From Crocinitomicaceae bacterium (GTDB taxonomy: Bacteria > Bacteroidota > Bacteroidia > Flavobacteriales_D > Sanyastnellaceae), in NCBI GenBank assembly GCA_002700285.1, contig PACT01000011.1, forward strand, positions 1 to 48,751: a stretch of 48,751 nucleotides of DNA. The letters are read 5' to 3'. Made by a program: the position numbers and the translations under genes. Position 1 is the first letter of the stretch. Each line of letters opens with the position of its first letter. Positions 12,145-20,172 of the stretch are shown piece after piece. The notes under the pieces are model-generated. The model searched no databases, was not told the DNA's origin, and was given only the letters and a program-made list of their open reading frames with translations.

Positions 12145-12155
12145 ATAAAATTGAG

Positions 12156-12229
12156 TGGTTGCCCCACCAGGACTCGAACCTGAAACGTCTGCACCAAAAG
12201 CAGATGTGTTGCCATTACACCATAGGGCA
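12156..12229 (-). tRNA. tRNA-Gln(UUG) with encoded CCA
   Basis: The minus strand folds as a complete cloverleaf: acceptor TGCCCTA / TGGGGCA, D-arm GTGT/ACAC, anticodon stem TCTGC/GCAGA with loop TTTTGGT (anticodon TTG), T-stem TCAGG/CCTGG with loop TTCGAGT, discriminator A and an encoded CCA at 12156-12158. The anticodon is read directly. Confidence 0.97.
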
Positions 12230-12239
12230 AAAACGTGCA

Positions 12240-12247
12240 CAAAGATA
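12240..12247 (-). promoter_or_regulatory. Probable -7 box of the tRNA-Gln promoter
   Basis: TATCTTTG on the minus strand, a full match to TAnnTTTG, ends 11 bp before the tRNA-Gln 5' end. No clear -33 TTG is seen at the expected distance. Confidence 0.6.
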
Positions 12248-12287
12248 GTAAAGTCAGACTGATTTTGTAAGTAAATTGCAGTCATAT

Positions 12288-13733
12288 ATGGAAGTATTAA
12301 ATCTCATTCAAGGCAAGCTCCTTTCTGCTACAGGTGGAGAATGGCTTGAGCTGACTGATCCCAGCAAAGGCAAGGTCTATGGGCGTCTACCTAGATCAGG
12401 CATTGAAGATGTTAATCTCGCTGTAAAATCTGCGAGCAAAGCGTTTAAAAGTTGGTCTGACGCCCCTCCTAGCGAACGCGCAGCTTGCCTAAATCGACTT
12501 GCGGATTTGGTGGCAAAAAACGCCCATCTGCTCTCAAGGGCAGAGTCTACAGACAATGGTAAACCCATCTCCTTGGCTGCTGCAGTTGATATCCCCAGGG
12601 CAGAAAAGAACCTTCGATTTTACGCTTCTGCAATTCAGCATTTCGCATCTGAATCACACGCTATGGAAGGGGAAGCGATTAATTACACGCTCAGAAAACC
12701 CCTTGGTGTCGTCGCTTGCATCTCACCATGGAATCTTCCGCTTTACCTGTTTACTTGGAAGATCGCTCCCGCCTTAGCGTCGGGGAACTGCGTCGTGGCC
12801 AAGCCCTCCGAAATAACACCTGTGACCGCATATTTATTAAGCACATGGGTAAAAGAAGCTGGGTTCCCCGACGGCGTTTTAAACATCTTACACGGGTTAG
12901 GCACAGAGGTTGGCGATGCTTTGGTTCGTCACCCAAAAATAGCTGCTGTGAGCTTTACAGGAGGCACGGCAACCGGTGCGCATATTGCTTCTGTTACAGC
13001 ACCACGATTTAAGAAATTGAGTTTGGAGTTGGGGGGTAAGAATGCAGCCATCATCTTTGATGATTGTGATTTCGAGGATGCACTGGCGACGACCATGCGA
13101 TCTTCCTTTGCCAATCAAGGCCAAATCTGTTTGTGCGGATCTCGAATTCTGGTAGAGAAATCAATCTATACGCGCTTCAGAGATGCTTTGGTTTCCAAAT
13201 CAAAGAAAATGAAAGTCGGGGACCCGATGGATCCAAAAACAAAGACGGGCGCGGTCGTTTCAAAAGAACATCGCGATAAAATTCTAGACTATATAACGCT
13301 CGCAAGAGAGGAAGGAGGGATAATTCTTTGTGGAGGAAACAAAACGACTCCAGAAAATCAGCCCGGTCTTGAGGGAGGTTATTATGTTGAAACTACAATT
13401 ATAGAAGGCCTGAAACACGACTGTGTTGTCAATCAGCAAGAAATCTTCGGCCCCGTGGTTACAATACAGCCTTTTGAGTCAGAAGAAGAGGCAGTGTCAA
13501 TTGCAAATAGCACTGAATACGGGTTGGCTGCTACAGTTTGGACAAATGACCTCAAAAGAGCGCACAGGATTGCGTCAGAACTAGAAACGGGGATCTGCTG
13601 GGTCAACTGTTGGTTGCTCCGAGATCTACGTACGCCATTCGGAGGCGTGAAAAACTCAGGGGTGGGAAGAGAGGGGGGATTCGACGCATTACGATTCTTT
13701 ACTGAATCACAAAACGTGTGTATTAAACTCTAA
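12288..13733 (+). CDS. Aldehyde dehydrogenase, 2-aminomuconate/2-hydroxymuconate-semialdehyde type
   Basis: 481 residues from ATG 12288; an in-frame TTG at 12276 is less likely. NAD(P)-dependent oxidation of an aldehyde to an acid. Visible motifs: SPWNLPLY, the cofactor-loop SFTGGTATG, the general-base Glu in LELGGKN, catalytic Cys in NQGQICLCGSR, EIFGPVV, and the C-terminal WVNCWLLRDLRTPFGGVKNS. The NCWL(L/V)RDL(R/N)TPFGG stretch is typical of aminomuconate-semialdehyde dehydrogenases (ALDH8A1-like) of the kynurenine branch. A role in tryptophan breakdown is therefore the best guess, but no other kynurenine gene is in the window. Its stop lies 10 bp from the convergent OmpA-type gene. Confidence 0.9.
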   Translation: MEVLNLIQGKLLSATGGEWLELTDPSKGKVYGRLPRSGIEDVNLAVKSASKAFKSWSDAPPSERAACLNRLADLVAKNAHLLSRAESTDNGKPISLAAAVDIPRAEKNLRFYASAIQHFASESHAMEGEAINYTLRKPLGVVACISPWNLPLYLFTWKIAPALASGNCVVAKPSEITPVTAYLLSTWVKEAGFPDGVLNILHGLGTEVGDALVRHPKIAAVSFTGGTATGAHIASVTAPRFKKLSLELGGKNAAIIFDDCDFEDALATTMRSSFANQGQICLCGSRILVEKSIYTRFRDALVSKSKKMKVGDPMDPKTKTGAVVSKEHRDKILDYITLAREEGGIILCGGNKTTPENQPGLEGGYYVETTIIEGLKHDCVVNQQEIFGPVVTIQPFESEEEAVSIANSTEYGLAATVWTNDLKRAHRIASELETGICWVNCWLLRDLRTPFGGVKNSGVGREGGFDALRFFTESQNVCIKL

Positions 13734-13743
13734 CAAACATCTG

Positions 13744-14760
13744 TTACTCATCTAAAAGATCAAACAGAGCATCAAGCTTCGGAGCGAGAATGACTTCGAT
13801 TCGACGATTCCTCGATTTGTTCTTTGGATCTACTGGATGGTATTCGCTTCTGCCAGAGGCCGTTAAAATTGAGGGGTCGACGCCAGGTTGGTCACGGATG
13901 ATGGAAAGCACCGAAGTTGCACGAAGTACTGACAACTCCCAGTTGTTGTGAGGAAAATTCGGAGAGACCAGATTGTCTGAATCTGTGTGGCCTTCTATAA
14001 TAATTTCAAGTCCGTGTTGTTCCGCAATAACTGCGCCCAGTTGTGCCAAAAGAGAACGCCCCTTGTCATCTACTTCGGCGGATCCCGATGGAAAAAGTAA
14101 TTCTGCCTCAAGGCTCACATATACTTTTCCATTGCGCTGTTCCACTTTAAGTCCACGTCCTTCAAAACCTAAAAGTGCACGCTCCAAACGTTTGCGAAGC
14201 GCCTCAGCTGCACGTTCCCTTGAAGCCAATAGGTCTTCCAACTCTTCAACCCTGGCACTCCTAGATTCCAAGTCAGCACTGCGCTTTATAAGGTCTTTTT
14301 CCAGCGCAATAAGCGCGTCCTCTCGACTTTGAAGCTCTTCTCTGATTTTCTGTATGTCTTCCAAGAGCGCTCTGTTTTCAGCATTGAGGGTAGATAGACG
14401 TCCGCCACTTTGATCTGTAAGGGCATCATTTAACGCTCTTAAACGGACAATCTCATCTTTAGAATCTGCAACAAACCTTCCCATTCGTGACGTATCAGCT
14501 GCCAATTCTGACCTTACTTCTGTGAGCGTAGCGACTTGTCCTCGCAATTCCACCACTTCAATCTCTACGTCTTGGCTATTGAGAAGAAGCGTCGTGTTTT
14601 CTTTGTCTATTTCATCACATCTTCCCTGAAGTTCTTCAAATTGCTTGGCTGTGACACAGCCCGATAAGACGAATACCGTTAAAAGTAAAGTTGGTAACGA
14701 AGAGAACGTTCCCACGCGGGAGTCTCTCCTTGAGGGTTGAGAAATTATAGAGCCTTGCAT
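13744..14760 (-). CDS. OmpA-family lipoprotein with long coiled coil
   Basis: 338 residues. N-terminal lipoprotein signal with an Arg-rich n-region, hydrophobic LPTLLLTVFVL and lipobox LSGC, Cys at about residue 35. Residues ~40-205 form a Glu/Arg/Leu-rich coiled coil. The C-terminal half is an OmpA-type peptidoglycan-binding domain with LLFPSGSAEV, IIIEGHTDSDN, NWELSVLRATSVLSII and the final SRNRRIEVILAP. Likely anchored in the outer membrane by lipid and bridging to peptidoglycan through the OmpA domain, with the coiled coil as spacer. The gene stands alone and is convergent with the aldehyde dehydrogenase. Confidence 0.9.
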   Translation of the reverse strand: MQGSIISQPSRRDSRVGTFSSLPTLLLTVFVLSGCVTAKQFEELQGRCDEIDKENTTLLLNSQDVEIEVVELRGQVATLTEVRSELAADTSRMGRFVADSKDEIVRLRALNDALTDQSGGRLSTLNAENRALLEDIQKIREELQSREDALIALEKDLIKRSADLESRSARVEELEDLLASRERAAEALRKRLERALLGFEGRGLKVEQRNGKVYVSLEAELLFPSGSAEVDDKGRSLLAQLGAVIAEQHGLEIIIEGHTDSDNLVSPNFPHNNWELSVLRATSVLSIIRDQPGVDPSILTASGRSEYHPVDPKNKSRNRRIEVILAPKLDALFDLLDE

Positions 14761-14799
14761 AACAACGCAAGTTCATCACACAGGTTGCCGTTTTTACAC

Positions 14800-14820
14800 G
14801 TGAACAGATGTATTGTTCAC
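14800..14820. repeat. Perfect 7-bp inverted repeat between two lipoprotein genes
   Basis: GTGAACA at 14800-14806 and TGTTCAC at 14814-14820, separated by 7 nt, in the 91-bp gap downstream of the Cys-rich lipoprotein and 40 bp upstream of the OmpA-type gene. No T-run follows on the minus strand, so an operator for the OmpA-type gene is as plausible as a weak terminator. Confidence 0.5.
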
Positions 14821-14851
14821 ACTCAAATGTCAATCCCTGCGTCAAGTATTA

Positions 14852-15817
14852 TTAGTCAATCGGAATCGCAAAAGTTCCTTGAGAAATCGTAACTCCGGCG
14901 CCGGCGGCGCTTTGCATATTCCCGCTGAATGATCCTGTAACGTATCCACCAGCGCCAGAAACCACATAGGTGAGTTCCATCGTAATATTTCCGCCATTGG
15001 AAGTTGAATATGTTTCAGCGCCTCCAACTGCTTCATACGCTCCAGCTGTGCCAGGCGCAGTGGCAAGGTTCATTGGAATGACGACGCCATTTTCCCAGCC
15101 AGTGGCAGGTTCGGCCATGATGAATCCGATTTGTGCTGTCGTCACTGAAACGCCCGCAATCGCTATGCTTGTTCCATTCATGGTCGCCGTGGCAGAAGCA
15201 TCTCCCATAAATTGTTGGCCATTTGCTTTCCAACTAATGGCACCTTCACAAACGGGACATGATGACCCACCGCAATCAATATAAAGCTCATCACCGTCTT
15301 GAAGACCATTTGTACAATCTCCTGTTGTAGGACATGGGTCACATTCTGTGCCGCCACAATCGACCCCTATCTCAGAGCCATTCATCTCTCCGTCTGTACA
15401 TGTTGGACAAGGGTCACAGTTTGGCCCACCGCAATCGATGCCTTCTTCGAATCCATTTGGAAGTCCATCTCCACACAGCTCTGGGCAAGCGGGACAACCA
15501 TCACATCCACAATCGATTCCTAATTCTCCTGGATCAAGTTGTCCATTAAAAGAAGGGTCACATGGTCCGCACTCTCCACCACAATCTACCCACTGCTCTC
15601 CCAAAAGGGCATCCCAAAGATCATTCTCACATGGGTCACATGGGTCACATATCGTTCCTCCACAATCGATAAGTTCTTCACCGTTATTAAGAATTCCGTC
15701 ATAACAATTCTCTCCAATTAAGTTGTCATCATTAAGACATCCACTACAAGAAGCGAATAGGGTGACCACTGAAAGAATTGCTACAAAAGTGTTGAAAGAA
15801 GAGAGGTGCTGTTTCAT
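14852..15817 (-). CDS. Cys-rich repeat lipoprotein
   Basis: 321 residues. Lipoprotein signal ending in LFASC. Residues ~30-195 hold six units of about 30 residues built as (N)GxExxxDCGGxxCxPC, for example GVDCGGTECDPC and YIDCGGSSCPVC. The Asp/Asn/Glu and Cys spacing suggests a calcium-binding, disulfide-bonded stalk. The last ~125 residues, from about ISWKANGQQFMGDASATATM, are Gly/Ala/Thr-rich, beta-like and without cysteine, resembling small ligand-binding beta domains of other Bacteroidota lipoproteins. Exact function unknown. It is divergent from recJ. Confidence 0.85.
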   Translation of the reverse strand: MKQHLSSFNTFVAILSVVTLFASCSGCLNDDNLIGENCYDGILNNGEELIDCGGTICDPCDPCENDLWDALLGEQWVDCGGECGPCDPSFNGQLDPGELGIDCGCDGCPACPELCGDGLPNGFEEGIDCGGPNCDPCPTCTDGEMNGSEIGVDCGGTECDPCPTTGDCTNGLQDGDELYIDCGGSSCPVCEGAISWKANGQQFMGDASATATMNGTSIAIAGVSVTTAQIGFIMAEPATGWENGVVIPMNLATAPGTAGAYEAVGGAETYSTSNGGNITMELTYVVSGAGGYVTGSFSGNMQSAAGAGVTISQGTFAIPID

Positions 15818-15851
15818 TGTATGTGCTATCTGTGCGTATTTTCGACGTGCT

Positions 15852-15859
15852 CAAAGATA
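15852..15859 (-). promoter_or_regulatory. Probable -7 box of the Cys-rich lipoprotein gene
   Basis: TATCTTTG on the minus strand lies about 35 bp before the ATG at 15817 and matches the -7 consensus fully. It lies in the short divergent gap shared with recJ. Confidence 0.5.
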
Positions 15860-15877
15860 TAACAGAGTCGTATATAG

Positions 15878-17608
15878 ATGGATAAACTGAAATGGAAACC
15901 CGCAAACCAACCTGAAAAAGGGGCAGTCAGTTCACTTTGCAAGGCGCTTGGGCTCTCCGAAATGGTGACCAAAATCCTTGTACAGCGAGGGTTTGAGACT
16001 TCTGAACACACTGAAACATTTCTTAATCCTAAACTGGAAGATCTACATGATCCTGACACCATGTTGAACATGGAAAAGGCAGTGACGAGGTTAAATAAAG
16101 CCATTTTAGGTCATGAACGGATTATGGTTTACGGGGATTATGACGTTGATGGCATCACGTCTGTCGCAATGGTGTCATCCTTCCTTGAAGGATTGGATGC
16201 GCAGATTGTCCCATATATTCCGATGAGGTATCAAGAAGGCCATGGGGTGTCAAAAGAAGGAGTCGACAGGGCGCGTAAATCTGGATGTACTGTTCTCATC
16301 ACCCTTGATTGTGGGACAAAAGATTTTGAAGTGCTTAACTACGCGGCGCAATTTGAGATAGACACCATTGTGTGTGACCACCACCTTCCTGCAGTTGAGC
16401 TTCCAAATTGTTTCGCGCTACTTAATCCAAAACAACCAAACTGTCTTTACCCATTTAAGGAACTCTCTGGTGCAGGAGTCGCATTTAAAATGTTGTCCGC
16501 CCTCGTTCCTCATATCGGCTTGACAATGGACTCCGTTTACGACCATCTTGACCTTCTTGCATTGAGTATAGGGGCTGATTTGGTAGATATTACAGGCGAA
16601 AACCGGGTGCTTGCCTTTCATGGAATGAGCAACCTCAGCGAGTCTATGCGCCCTGGGATTAGAGCAATGCTTCAGGTGGCCGGAATAGAAGAGGCTCCCA
16701 AAACTGTAAGAGACATGAGTTTCAGTTTGGGGCCCCGAATTAACGCCGCTGGCAGAGTTGGACATGCCTTAGATGCCGTAAAGCTATTAATGGCAAACGA
16801 TGAAGGCGGAGCCATGGAACTTGCCAATCATCTTGAAACGCTAAACCAAGCACGTCGCGATTTAGATGAAGACCTTACTGAAGAGGCTATTTCTCAAATG
16901 GTTGAACAGCCTCCAGGCAGATCATGTACTCTGGTGACTGGTGAAGGATGGCACAGAGGGGTGTTGGGTATTGTCGCAAGTCGACTTATTGAACAGCGGT
17001 ATTGTCCAGCGATTGTGCTCTCTGAAGAAAGTGAGGTACTCACAGGGAGTGCACGAAGCGTTCCCGGGATTGATATTCTTGCCGCGTTTGAAGCGTGTAA
17101 GCACTTAATTGACCAATTCGGAGGGCACCCCATGGCGGCGGGACTGACGATTCGCCGTGAAAACATGGAGGCGTTTACGACGTGCCTGAACAATGCCATT
17201 AATACACAAACGTTGGGAGCCAAACCTCAACACTCGGTGGCGTATCATATGCCGATTCACCTTCACGAGTTAAACCCCTCAATGTATAAAGAGTTTGAAC
17301 GTTTAGGGCCGTTTGGGCCGGGCAATGAAGTCCCTGTATTGATGGCCCAAGGTGCTGTTACATCTATCCCACCTCGAACAGTGGGACACGGTGGCAGGCA
17401 TCTCAAGCTGGTTGTTCAAGATGCAGCGCATCCTGAAAAAAGATTCGAGGCAATTGGCTTTGGTATGGGAGAACGCATTGATGAAGTCCGCGCCTGGCGC
17501 TCATTCGATATCGTATTTACACTTGCGAGAAACACCTACAGGGGCAAATCAACACTCAACCTCCACCTGATAGATCTCCGAGCGCATAAGGTTAGTTCAT
17601 CCGATTGA
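15878..17608 (+). CDS. recJ: Single-stranded-DNA-specific 5'-3' exonuclease RecJ
   Basis: 576 residues, normal for RecJ. It degrades single-stranded DNA 5' to 3' in recombination and mismatch repair, in the cytoplasm. The DHH phosphoesterase motifs are intact: YGDYDVDGITS (motif I, ~residue 88), LDCGTKDF, CDHHLP (~170) and LSGAGVAFK. The DHHA1 part shows GEGWHRGVLGIVASRL, GSARSVPGIDI and GGHPMAAGL. The C-terminal OB-like domain begins around LGPFGPGNEVPVL. ATG 15878 gives the expected N-terminus. The last 17 bp overlap the 3' end of the convergent sulfotransferase-like gene. Confidence 0.97.
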   Translation: MDKLKWKPANQPEKGAVSSLCKALGLSEMVTKILVQRGFETSEHTETFLNPKLEDLHDPDTMLNMEKAVTRLNKAILGHERIMVYGDYDVDGITSVAMVSSFLEGLDAQIVPYIPMRYQEGHGVSKEGVDRARKSGCTVLITLDCGTKDFEVLNYAAQFEIDTIVCDHHLPAVELPNCFALLNPKQPNCLYPFKELSGAGVAFKMLSALVPHIGLTMDSVYDHLDLLALSIGADLVDITGENRVLAFHGMSNLSESMRPGIRAMLQVAGIEEAPKTVRDMSFSLGPRINAAGRVGHALDAVKLLMANDEGGAMELANHLETLNQARRDLDEDLTEEAISQMVEQPPGRSCTLVTGEGWHRGVLGIVASRLIEQRYCPAIVLSEESEVLTGSARSVPGIDILAAFEACKHLIDQFGGHPMAAGLTIRRENMEAFTTCLNNAINTQTLGAKPQHSVAYHMPIHLHELNPSMYKEFERLGPFGPGNEVPVLMAQGAVTSIPPRTVGHGGRHLKLVVQDAAHPEKRFEAIGFGMGERIDEVRAWRSFDIVFTLARNTYRGKSTLNLHLIDLRAHKVSSSD

Positions 17609-18317
17609 TCAAGATGTCGTAACATGGCTGGCAAGCCTGCAAAAGAGGCCTTAGATTGTTGGGGAATGGTTCTGTTTTTTGGTGATACTTCTTAAAGCCT
17701 GTAGATTGATGCGTTCCTGAATACCAGAACGCTGCCCATACGCCATCTTCTGCCCTTGGGCCAGCATCCCATTTGAGCATCCTTTCATCAAATGTAATCC
17801 CAGCCACATCACACAATTTGGTTAATGCTACACGGGGGTTTAAAAGAAGGTTCTTCGAATCAATAATGACAGGCTCTATCCCACGTTTAAGGAGGGAGTC
17901 CAAAAGCTCAATATGTGCTTTATACCCAACATCAGCCATCGTGGGGTCTTTAATCACCTTCGCAAAAGAAGGGAGCATGTCGACTGGATCTCTCGTTAAA
18001 ATAACATTCACAACACCCTCCATAAATGATCTGTCTAGATCTAAAAGATGATGTGTCATATTTTTGAAGAACACCACATCCGAAGGGAATTCTCCCATCA
18101 TCATGTCAACAACTTTTGCCCCATCATTCTCCATCGTATCAAGCACGACTTGAGCAACAGGATGTCTGTCTACGAGTGCTTTTTCACTTGAAGCGAGATA
18201 ATGTGCATATAGCGGCTCATCTAAAACCATTGTATCTTCTCTTTGGGCAAAGGAATACATCAACGCAGTCGAAATATTCCTAGGTCCAGACCAAAGACAT
18301 ATCCTAACAGTCTTCAT
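17592..18317 (-). CDS. Sulfotransferase-like P-loop protein
   Basis: 241 residues. The N-terminal MKTVRICLWSGPRNISTALM is a sulfotransferase-type phosphate-binding loop, and NVILTRDPVDMLPSF resembles the PAPS-contacting RDP segment. The substrate cannot be predicted. The start codon overlaps the stop of the class IV aminotransferase by 4 bp (ATGA), so the two are probably co-translated. My recollection is that plant branched-chain-aminotransferase-like proteins join such a P-loop domain to a class IV aminotransferase in one chain, which would support a functional link. That is recall, not checked. The 3' end overlaps recJ by 17 bp. Confidence 0.8.
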   Translation of the reverse strand: MKTVRICLWSGPRNISTALMYSFAQREDTMVLDEPLYAHYLASSEKALVDRHPVAQVVLDTMENDGAKVVDMMMGEFPSDVVFFKNMTHHLLDLDRSFMEGVVNVILTRDPVDMLPSFAKVIKDPTMADVGYKAHIELLDSLLKRGIEPVIIDSKNLLLNPRVALTKLCDVAGITFDERMLKWDAGPRAEDGVWAAFWYSGTHQSTGFKKYHQKTEPFPNNLRPLLQACQPCYDILINRMN

Positions 18318-19204
18318 CTCAATTTTTGATATAAACGAGTCAAAGTATTGATGAGATCTCGACCCTCAATTTTTCTACCATCCACGACATTAACTGGTGT
18401 TAAACCGCCAAAGCTACCTGTCACAAAAGCCTCATCAGCTGCATAAACATCATACAATGAGAAGTCCTTCTGCTTACAGACAATGCCATTCTCTTTGCAT
18501 ATTTTTATCACATTGTGCCTGGTAATTCCATTCATACAGTAAGCGCCTGTTGAGGTCCAAACCTCACCATCTTTTACAATAAAGAAATTTGTAGAGTTGC
18601 ACGTTGAGACAAACCCGCGAACATCAAGCATCAATGCCTCATCTGCCCCTGCCTCTATCGCCTGCACCAGCGCTTGAACTTCGTGCAGCTTACTGTGGCA
18701 ATTTAACCTTGGGTCTAGCGTATCTGGTGAGCCACGTCTCACTGTACTTGTAAACAATGTAATTCCCTTGTTTCTGGTTTCTTCACTTGCAGTCTTGTAC
18801 TCTGCAATAATCACCAAATTCGGGCCCGTAAGTGTCAATCTCGGATCCTGTGATGGCGTCTTCTTGATTCCTCGAGTCACCATCACACGCAAGTGCACGC
18901 CCGTTTTCATTTGATTTGCCTCAAGCACCATTTCAATTTGATCTACCAGCCACGTTCTGTCAAACCCAAGGTCCATCCCTACAGCTTTTGCACCATCCCA
19001 AAGACGGTTCAAGTGCAAATCAAGAAATGCCAACTTCCCGTCATACAATCGCATGGCCTCCCAGACACCATCACCTACTAGGTATCCACTGTCAAAGACG
19101 CTTATTTTCGCCTCATCGCGCGGGAACAATTCTCCATTCACATAAATAAGGACATCCTTATTCCTGTCGTCTACATCTGCGTTGTGTGTTCCGTGAATCA
19201 TCAT
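18314..19204 (-). CDS. Aminotransferase class IV (branched-chain / D-amino-acid type)
   Basis: 296 residues, the usual length for fold-type IV PLP enzymes. Visible motifs: VFDSGYLVGDGVWEAMR near residue 40, LRVMVTRG, and SKLHEVQALVQAIEAGADEA, whose Lys is the likely Schiff-base lysine. NGITRHNVIKIC and GSFGGLTPVNVVDGR follow. The segment GFVSTCNSTNFF aligns with the usual GxVxEGxxSNxF, so the Glu that normally contacts the PLP pyridine nitrogen is Thr here. Catalytic specificity is therefore uncertain. It starts with two consecutive Met codons and is translationally coupled to the sulfotransferase-like gene. Confidence 0.85.
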   Translation of the reverse strand: MMIHGTHNADVDDRNKDVLIYVNGELFPRDEAKISVFDSGYLVGDGVWEAMRLYDGKLAFLDLHLNRLWDGAKAVGMDLGFDRTWLVDQIEMVLEANQMKTGVHLRVMVTRGIKKTPSQDPRLTLTGPNLVIIAEYKTASEETRNKGITLFTSTVRRGSPDTLDPRLNCHSKLHEVQALVQAIEAGADEALMLDVRGFVSTCNSTNFFIVKDGEVWTSTGAYCMNGITRHNVIKICKENGIVCKQKDFSLYDVYAADEAFVTGSFGGLTPVNVVDGRKIEGRDLINTLTRLYQKLR

Positions 19205-19252
19205 TTGTTTCTGCGACTTAATCTTATTTCTAGGTGTATATTAACGTTTAAT

Positions 19253-19292
19253 CCAACAGACGCTCCAACAGACGCTCCAACAGACGCTCCAA
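19253..19292. repeat. 12-bp tandem repeat, three perfect copies plus a partial
   Basis: CAGACGCTCCAA is repeated without change at 19257-19268, 19269-19280 and 19281-19292, preceded by CCAA. It lies in the 113-bp gap between mscS and the aminotransferase gene on the leftward run. On the coding strand it reads TTGGAGCGTCTG, giving a TTG every 12 bp. Confidence 0.9.
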
Positions 19293-19317
19293 CGACTCTG
19301 TGACACGAAGCATTCAC

Positions 19318-20172
19318 TTATGACGGGTCCGATTGCGTAGTGTTAGTGATGTATAGCTCGCGCTGTGGAAAAGGAATTTTAATCTTGTTTTCTCGGAAAA
19401 CGTTGTCAATTCTAAATCGAATGTCACTTTTAATAATCATTCTGTTCCAAGGTGACTGAATCCATCCTAGGACTTCAAAATTGAGCGCAGAATCTCCAAA
19501 TTCAGAAAAGATGACCTGAGGTGAAGGTGATTTGACGATTTGGGGTTGTGCAGTTATGGCGTCTAACAGCAACTGACGAACTCGTTCAACATCACTGCCA
19601 TACGCAACACCTACCGAGACACGAATACGCGTCGATGTGAGACCTTGAGAGAAATTCATGACCGAGTTGCCCGCAATTTTTGAATTGGGCATCACCAAGA
19701 GGTCCCCGTCTACAGTTTCTACTCTTGTAGCTCTTAGCGCAATCCCTTTTACTTTGACAAGATCACCATCAATCTCAAGTTCATCTCCCACTCGCACTCC
19801 CCCTTCAAATAACAAAACGAAGCCAGATATCACATCATTGAAGAAGCTCTGAAGACCTATCCCCACACCCACAAGCAATGCAGCCGAGCCTGCCCAAATG
19901 ACCGTTAGATTAAATCCCAGAACTTCGATAACGATGAAAAACGTGATGATATAAATAAGTGTGCGCATTAAACGAACAATCAAAAATCTTCGACCTTCTT
20001 CAATGTGTTTAAGTTTTAAAGCGCGCCGCAATCCCCATTTAAAAAGCATAAACGTAACGTGACCTAAAATCAGGGTAAGGATGACTGCCAAAGCCCGTTC
20101 CATCGTAAGAACATAGCTCCCGAATTGAATGCTTTTGGACAGAAAGTCATTTATCATTTGAGTAACGATCAT
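19318..20172 (-). CDS. Small-conductance mechanosensitive channel, MscS family
   Basis: 284 residues, close to E. coli MscS. Inner-membrane tension-gated channel. Three hydrophobic helices (residues ~18-45, ~66-88, ~90-120). The pore-lining TM3 is recognisable as GSAALLVGVGIGLQSFFNDV followed by ISGFVLLFE. Then come the beta domain (VRVGDELEIDGDLVKVKG, TVDGDLLVMPNSKI) and an alpha/beta cytoplasmic domain. ATG overlaps the dnaG stop by 4 bp (ATGA), indicating translational coupling. Confidence 0.93.
   Translation of the reverse strand: MIVTQMINDFLSKSIQFGSYVLTMERALAVILTLILGHVTFMLFKWGLRRALKLKHIEEGRRFLIVRLMRTLIYIITFFIVIEVLGFNLTVIWAGSAALLVGVGIGLQSFFNDVISGFVLLFEGGVRVGDELEIDGDLVKVKGIALRATRVETVDGDLLVMPNSKIAGNSVMNFSQGLTSTRIRVSVGVAYGSDVERVRQLLLDAITAQPQIVKSPSPQVIFSEFGDSALNFEVLGWIQSPWNRMIIKSDIRFRIDNVFRENKIKIPFPQRELYITNTTQSDPS

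Noticed and set aside
12377-13124. Antisense and +2 frames within the aldehyde dehydrogenase gene
   Set aside because: The dehydrogenase frame is intact with all motifs; the others are shadows.
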